Below, one piece after another: positions 60,706 through 64,000 of a stretch of DNA of 64,000 bases. The notes beneath the pieces were generated by a model. That model was given only the letters and a program-made list of their open reading frames with translations. It was not told the DNA's origin and ran no database searches. Source of the stretch: Nocardioides anomalus (GTDB lineage Bacteria; Actinomycetota; Actinomycetes; Propionibacteriales; Nocardioidaceae); the NCBI RefSeq assembly GCF_011046535.1, contig NZ_CP049257.1, positions 3,286,001 through 3,350,000 of the forward strand, read 5' to 3'. The translations under genes were made by a program, and so were the position numbers. The stretch's first letter is position 1. The number at the start of each line of letters is the position of its first letter.

Positions 60706-61185
60706 ATGGACTTGCGCCACGAGCTGTCGTACGACGCTGCGCCGGCGCGGGTCTTCGCGATGCTGGCCGACCCGGACTTCCGCCGGGCGGCGTGTGCGGC
60801 GCAGGACGTGGTCTCCGCCGACGTCGAGCTCGAGCGCGACGGCGAGGGGTTCCGCCTCACCGTGGACCAGGTCCAGCGCACGACCGACCTGCCGTCGTTC
60901 GCCCGGACCTTCGCCGGCGAGACGACCCGGGCCGTCCAGCGCGAGGTGTGGCTCGGTCCCGACGCCGGGAGCCTGAGCATCGAGGCGCCCGGCACACCCA
61001 CCGACGTGACCGGCACCATCCGGCTCGAGCCGTCCGGCACCGGCACGACCGAGGTGGTCGAGCTGAGCCTCAAGGTCAAGGTGCCGCTCCTCGGCGGCCG
61101 GTTGGAGAAGCTGCTGGCCGAGCGGATCCGCGCGGGGATGGACGCCGAGCACGCCGTCGGCACCGCCTGGCTCGAGCAGCCCTGA
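60706..61185 (+). CDS. DUF2505-family protein (copy 1)
   Basis: A 159-residue protein of the DUF2505 family, which has a START/SRPBCC-like lipid-binding fold. It shows the family start MDLRHELSYDAAPARVFAML, the repeated element LTVDQVQRTTDLPSFAR, then GTIRLEPSGTGTTEV and a C-terminal helix KVKVPLLGGRLEKLLAERI. Two paralogues lie at 62227 and 63229. No enzyme role is known for the family. The ATG lies 6 bases after CACACT with no Shine-Dalgarno, so the mRNA may be leaderless. The next gene starts one base after the stop. Confidence 0.88.
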   Translation: MDLRHELSYDAAPARVFAMLADPDFRRAACAAQDVVSADVELERDGEGFRLTVDQVQRTTDLPSFARTFAGETTRAVQREVWLGPDAGSLSIEAPGTPTDVTGTIRLEPSGTGTTEVVELSLKVKVPLLGGRLEKLLAERIRAGMDAEHAVGTAWLEQP

Positions 61186-61186
61186 C

Positions 61187-62158
61187 GTGAGGCTCACGGT
61201 GCTGGCGCTGGCCACGGCCCTGGCGGCGGCCGCGCTGAGCGGCTGCGGCGGCGACGACCCGGAGCCGCGCTTCACCGGCGTCGCGTCCGCAACCCCGACA
61301 CCCACGCCCACCTCCACGTCGAGCGCGGCTGCGAGACCGACGCCGTCCCCGACGAGGCCCCCCGAGCTCCCGGGGCAGCCCGAGCTGGGCCACGACCCCG
61401 CGGCGCGCCGGGAGCTGCGCCGGGCCGTGCTGGCCCTGCTGCGCAGCGGCTCGGCGACGTACCGCCTGGACGCAGGGACGACCGGGGCCGGGTTGCAGGA
61501 GCGCGGGTCGTTCCGCCTCGACCCGCGGGCCTTCGAGATCCGCCGCTACCTGTCGACCGGGGACGGCACCTACACGTTCGACTTCCGGGCGGTCGGCGCG
61601 TCGGCGTGGATGCGCGCGATCGACTCGCCCGACACCGACGGCCCGTGGCCGTGCTGGGTCGACGTCGCCGACCTGGCCGCGGGCGCGCCGAGCGGGCTGC
61701 AGCAGCTGCTCACCTCCGACGTCGCCACGACCCAGCCGCCCAACGCGGTCATCGCGGCGTCGTACGGCGTGGGCCGGGAGTACACCGACCTCGAGCAGCT
61801 CGGCACCATCCTCGGCACCCTGGACCTGGTGACCGCGGTGTCCCTGCTCGGCTCGCAGGCCGTGCGGGAGCTCGGCCTGCCGCCCGACTCGCGGGCCACG
61901 GTCCCGGCGTACTTCGACGTCCGCGACGGGGTGCTGCGGGGCTACTCGGTGTCGTTCCGCTCGCTCTACCTCGCCCTGGAGGCCGAGGGCATCGAGGTGC
62001 CGGTCGACACCGGTGAGCTCATCCCCGGCACCGTCGAGGTGACCTTCGCCGACCAGGGCCGCCCGGTCCGGGTCCCGGCTCCGCCGCCCGCCGAGGTCGT
62101 GGACATCGCGCCCGGCCCAGGTGGCTTCGGCGCCGAGATGGACGCCTGCGGCGCCTGA
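61187..62158 (+). CDS. Lipoprotein, LolA/LppX-like
   Basis: A 323-residue lipoprotein with a signal peptide (LTVLALATALAAAALSGCG, lipidated Cys19), a Pro/Thr/Ser-rich linker (about 24-65) and a mature domain of beta-strand character (SGSATYRLDAGTTGAGLQE, GSFRLDPRAFEIRR, YTFDFRAVG, IVGVGREYTDLEQLG). This resembles actinobacterial LolA/LppX-type lipid-carrying lipoproteins, though the match is not strong. It starts with GTG one base after the first DUF2505 gene, so the two are co-transcribed. It is extracytoplasmic. Confidence 0.75.
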   Translation: MRLTVLALATALAAAALSGCGGDDPEPRFTGVASATPTPTPTSTSSAAARPTPSPTRPPELPGQPELGHDPAARRELRRAVLALLRSGSATYRLDAGTTGAGLQERGSFRLDPRAFEIRRYLSTGDGTYTFDFRAVGASAWMRAIDSPDTDGPWPCWVDVADLAAGAPSGLQQLLTSDVATTQPPNAVIAASYGVGREYTDLEQLGTILGTLDLVTAVSLLGSQAVRELGLPPDSRATVPAYFDVRDGVLRGYSVSFRSLYLALEAEGIEVPVDTGELIPGTVEVTFADQGRPVRVPAPPPAEVVDIAPGPGGFGAEMDACGA

Positions 62159-62226
62159 GCGACGGGCATCCGCGATGATGCGACCACGGGGCCGCGCGGC
62201 GCGGCCGGACGGGGAGGAGCACCAAG

Positions 62227-62709
62227 ATGGCGACCACGCTGACCTGCGAGCTGACCTACGACGCACCACTGACCGACGTCGGCGAGATGCTCATGGACCC
62301 GGCGTTCCGCGAGCGCGTCTGCGACGCCCAGGGCGCGACCCGGCGCACGGTGAGCGTCGGCCCGGACGGCGGTGGCATGAAGGTGGTCATCGACCAGGTC
62401 CAAGGCGCCGAGGGCATCCCCGGCTTCGCGCGCAAGTTCGTCGGCGACGAGATCAACCTCGTCCAGACCGAGCGCTGGGACGACGTCGAGAACGGCGTGG
62501 TCGAGGTCGTCATCCCCGGCAAGCCCGGCCAGATGGGCGGCACCATCACCCTGCGCGAGGCGGGCGGCACCACGACCGAGACCGTCGTCATGGAGATCAA
62601 GGTCGGCATCCCGCTCGTCGGCGGCAAGATCGAGTCGCTCATCGCCGACCTGCTGCGCAAGGCGCTGCGGGCCGAGAACGCCGTCGGGCGCCAGCACCTG
62701 GCCGGCTGA
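62227..62709 (+). CDS. DUF2505-family protein (copy 2)
   Basis: A 160-residue DUF2505 protein, paralogous to the ones at 60706 and 63229. It has TCELTYDAPLTDVGEMLMDP at the start, VVIDQVQGAEGIPGFARKF, then NLVQTERWDD, GGTITLREAGGTTTE and the C-terminal helix VGIPLVGGKIESLIADLL. GGGGAGGAG lies about 8 bases before the ATG, so it is translated from a leader, unlike copy 1. Role unknown; lipid binding is possible from the fold. Confidence 0.9.
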   Translation: MATTLTCELTYDAPLTDVGEMLMDPAFRERVCDAQGATRRTVSVGPDGGGMKVVIDQVQGAEGIPGFARKFVGDEINLVQTERWDDVENGVVEVVIPGKPGQMGGTITLREAGGTTTETVVMEIKVGIPLVGGKIESLIADLLRKALRAENAVGRQHLAG

Positions 62710-62764
62710 GCGGGCGTGGGACGTCCCCCTGCGCCGCCGCACCCTCGACCGGCGCGCGCTGCTG

Positions 62765-63208
62765 GTGCTGACGGGCGGCGTCGTCGTGGCCACCGCCGTG
62801 CTCACCGGCCTGCTGCTGTGGCTCGAGCACACCGCCGCACTCGCGGCGTCGCTCGGCTTCCTCGTCCTGTGGGCGGTCCTGGCCGGCGCCTACGTCCTCG
62901 CGTGGCTCCGGATGCGCGCGGTCGCCTCGCCCCTCGGCCTGCACGGCGACGGCGTCGTCTCCCGCAGCCCGTACGGCGAGCTGGTGGTGCCCTGGGAGTC
63001 CGTCGAGTCCGCACGGGTCGAGGGCCCGCTGCTGCGCATCCGGATCCGTCCCGGCGCGCCGGTCGACCACACCCGGCTGCGCCCGGCGGCGTGGCCGGTC
63101 GTGGAGGCGAACGGGATCCGGATCACGCTGGCCGCGCTCGACGTACCCCTGGAGGAGCTGCGGCAGGCGTTCACGGTCCAGTCCTCCGGGCGGGTGCAGG
63201 TGGCCTGA
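62765..63208 (+). CDS. Membrane protein with PH-like domain
   Basis: A frame of at least 147 residues: two membrane helices (about 3-22 and 28-50) followed by a soluble part with GDGVVSRSPYGELVVPWESVESARVEGPLLRIRIRP that resembles a bacterial PH (bPH) domain. The GTG at 62765 is the first usual start in frame, but the upstream codons (from about 62717, reading WDVPLRRRTLDRRALL) also look coding, so the true start may be a non-standard codon. It is between two DUF2505 genes. Confidence 0.65.
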   Translation: MLTGGVVVATAVLTGLLLWLEHTAALAASLGFLVLWAVLAGAYVLAWLRMRAVASPLGLHGDGVVSRSPYGELVVPWESVESARVEGPLLRIRIRPGAPVDHTRLRPAAWPVVEANGIRITLAALDVPLEELRQAFTVQSSGRVQVA

Positions 63209-63228
63209 GCGGCGGGTACTCGCCCCTC

Positions 63229-63711
63229 GTGACGACACGGGTGACCCGGGAGCTGACCTACGACGCCCCGGCGGCCGAGGTGCACCGGATGCTGACCACC
63301 GCGTCCTTCCGGCAAGAGGTGTGCGACCGGCTCCGCGTGGTGTCGGCGACGGTGTCGGTGCACCACGACGCCGTGGCCACCGAGGTCGTCATCGACCAGG
63401 TCCAGCGCGCCGACGGGCTGCCATCCATCGCGACGAAGCTGCTCGGCGACACCGTCCACGTCGTCCAGCGCGAGCGCTGGACCACGCCGACCCGCGCCGA
63501 CGTCGAGGTGAGCGTGCCCGGCCGGCCCGGCGAGATGCGCGGGACGGTGCGGCTCGAGGAGCGCGGGGTGGTCACGGTCGAGGTCGTCGAGCTGGACGTC
63601 CGGGTCCGCGTGCCGCTGGCGGGCGGGCGGCTCGAGGCGCTGGTGGCCGACCTGCTCGACCGCGCGCTCGACGTCGAGCACACGACCGGCCAGAACTACC
63701 TGTCGCCCTGA
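63229..63711 (+). CDS. DUF2505-family protein (copy 3)
   Basis: A 160-residue DUF2505 protein, the third paralogue within 3 kb. It begins TRVTRELTYDAPAAEVHRML and has VVIDQVQRADGLPSIATKL, HVVQRERWTTP, GTVRLEERGVVTVEVVE and RVPLAGGRLEALVADLL. The GTG start is 21 bases after the PH-like gene's stop. Its 3' end overlaps the small membrane protein gene on the other strand by 16 bases. Function unknown. Confidence 0.88.
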   Translation: MTTRVTRELTYDAPAAEVHRMLTTASFRQEVCDRLRVVSATVSVHHDAVATEVVIDQVQRADGLPSIATKLLGDTVHVVQRERWTTPTRADVEVSVPGRPGEMRGTVRLEERGVVTVEVVELDVRVRVPLAGGRLEALVADLLDRALDVEHTTGQNYLSP

Positions 63712-63881
63712 GGGTCCGCGGCCTCGCGGGCGTCCGCGGCGTCGTCGTCCTCCTCGTGGCGCCGGCGGGTGGCGATCACCAGGCCGAGCACCACGAACGG
63801 ACCGAAGGCCAGCACGAGGGTGAGCACCTTCTCGACCGGGTGCAGCGCGCCGAGGTGCAGCGCGACCAGGTCCGGGCTCAT
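63696..63881 (-). CDS. Small single-helix membrane protein
   Basis: A 61-residue protein with one membrane helix (VEKVLTLVLAFGPFVVLGLVI, about 16-37) followed by RRR and an acidic tail (RRHEEDDDAADAREA). The charge pattern suggests N-terminus out and tail in the cytoplasm. It starts 22 bases after the stop of the upstream pruA-like gene and is probably in its operon. Unrecognised family. Confidence 0.65.
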   Translation of the reverse strand: MSPDLVALHLGALHPVEKVLTLVLAFGPFVVLGLVIATRRRHEEDDDAADAREAADPQGDR

Positions 63882-63903
63882 GCCGGCCAGTCTCGCACCC
63901 GCC

Positions 63904-64000
63904 TCACCCCATGTAGGGGTAGCGGTAGTCGGTCGGCGGGACCAGCGTCTCCTTGATCGAGCGCGGCGAGGTCCAGCGCAGCAGGTTGACCGCGGCACCG
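63904..64000 (-). CDS. pruA: C-terminal end of a probable delta-1-pyrroline-5-carboxylate dehydrogenase (cut by window edge)
   Basis: The last 31 codons of a gene entering from the right edge. The tail NLLRWTSPRSIKETLVPPTD followed by YRYPYMG matches the conserved C-terminus of actinobacterial PruA, which oxidises glutamate semialdehyde to glutamate in proline breakdown. Only the end is visible, so the call rests on that motif alone. It fits with the glutamate dehydrogenase gene 5 kb away. Confidence 0.7.
   Translation of the reverse strand, partial: GAAVNLLRWTSPRSIKETLVPPTDYRYPYMG

Overview
The window reads as a chromosome segment of a very high-GC actinobacterium of the Nocardioides/Nocardioidaceae type. 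The signs are strong G/C preference at third codon positions, many GTG starts, many ATGA or GTGA start/stop overlaps, probable leaderless starts, an F420-related gene (NADPH:F420 reductase), PspC-type envelope-stress genes, split LigD genes next to Ku, a large NAD-dependent glutamate dehydrogenase, and DUF2505, DUF6328, DUF2510 and GPGG-motif small proteins. The genus is an inference from gene content. No rRNA, tRNA or CRISPR array was recognised.

Layout. 1-6.3 kb: the end of a sugar ABC transporter (permease, binding lipoprotein), a fused luciferase-like/FAD oxidoreductase divergent from an HxlR regulator, a YdeI/OmdA protein, an 8-bp tandem repeat and a GNAT acetyltransferase. 6.3-13.8 kb: an accessory island with visibly lower GC. 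It holds two PD-(D/E)XK-like proteins, an AbiGi-like protein, a tyrosine integrase broken by two compensating indels, an unrecognised small gene and a two-gene operon of a ParB-N-like protein with a D12 adenine methyltransferase. It ends at an inverted degenerate copy of the pcrA 3' end. 13.8-24.9 kb: pcrA, a TetR/cupin divergent pair, a PspC-histidine kinase/LuxR regulator operon divergent from three small envelope genes, GDPD, a YbaK-type deacylase and a lipoprotein. 25-36.2 kb: an asymmetric heterodimeric ABC exporter, two LuxR regulators with unusual receivers, F420 reductase, an OafA-type acyltransferase, an SDR and a two-component system with a degenerate kinase. 36.3-41.7 kb: a signal-peptidase-like pseudoenzyme, LigD polymerase and ligase divergent from Ku, and a LURP-one-like protein. 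41.9-53 kb: crtE-crtB-crtI carotenoid operon, an ABC-2 exporter, a hydrolase, GNAT, a second heterodimeric ABC exporter and a VOC protein. 53.4-64 kb: NAD-glutamate dehydrogenase, Lrp/AsnC, EamA transporter, tryptophan 2,3-dioxygenase, three DUF2505 paralogues, a lipoprotein and the end of a probable pruA.

How the genes work together. LigD polymerase, LigD ligase and Ku make up a non-homologous end-joining set. crtE, crtB and crtI should make a C40 acyclic carotenoid such as lycopene. Glutamate dehydrogenase, tryptophan dioxygenase, the AsnC regulator and the probable P5C dehydrogenase point to amino-acid catabolism.

The best candidate for an undescribed system is the ParB-N-like/adenine methyltransferase operon at 11055-13390, inside an island with two nuclease-like proteins and an AbiGi-like protein. 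A second unusual theme is that two minus-strand genes (pcrA and the LuxR regulator at 18031) are each followed by an inverted, decayed copy of their own 3' end.
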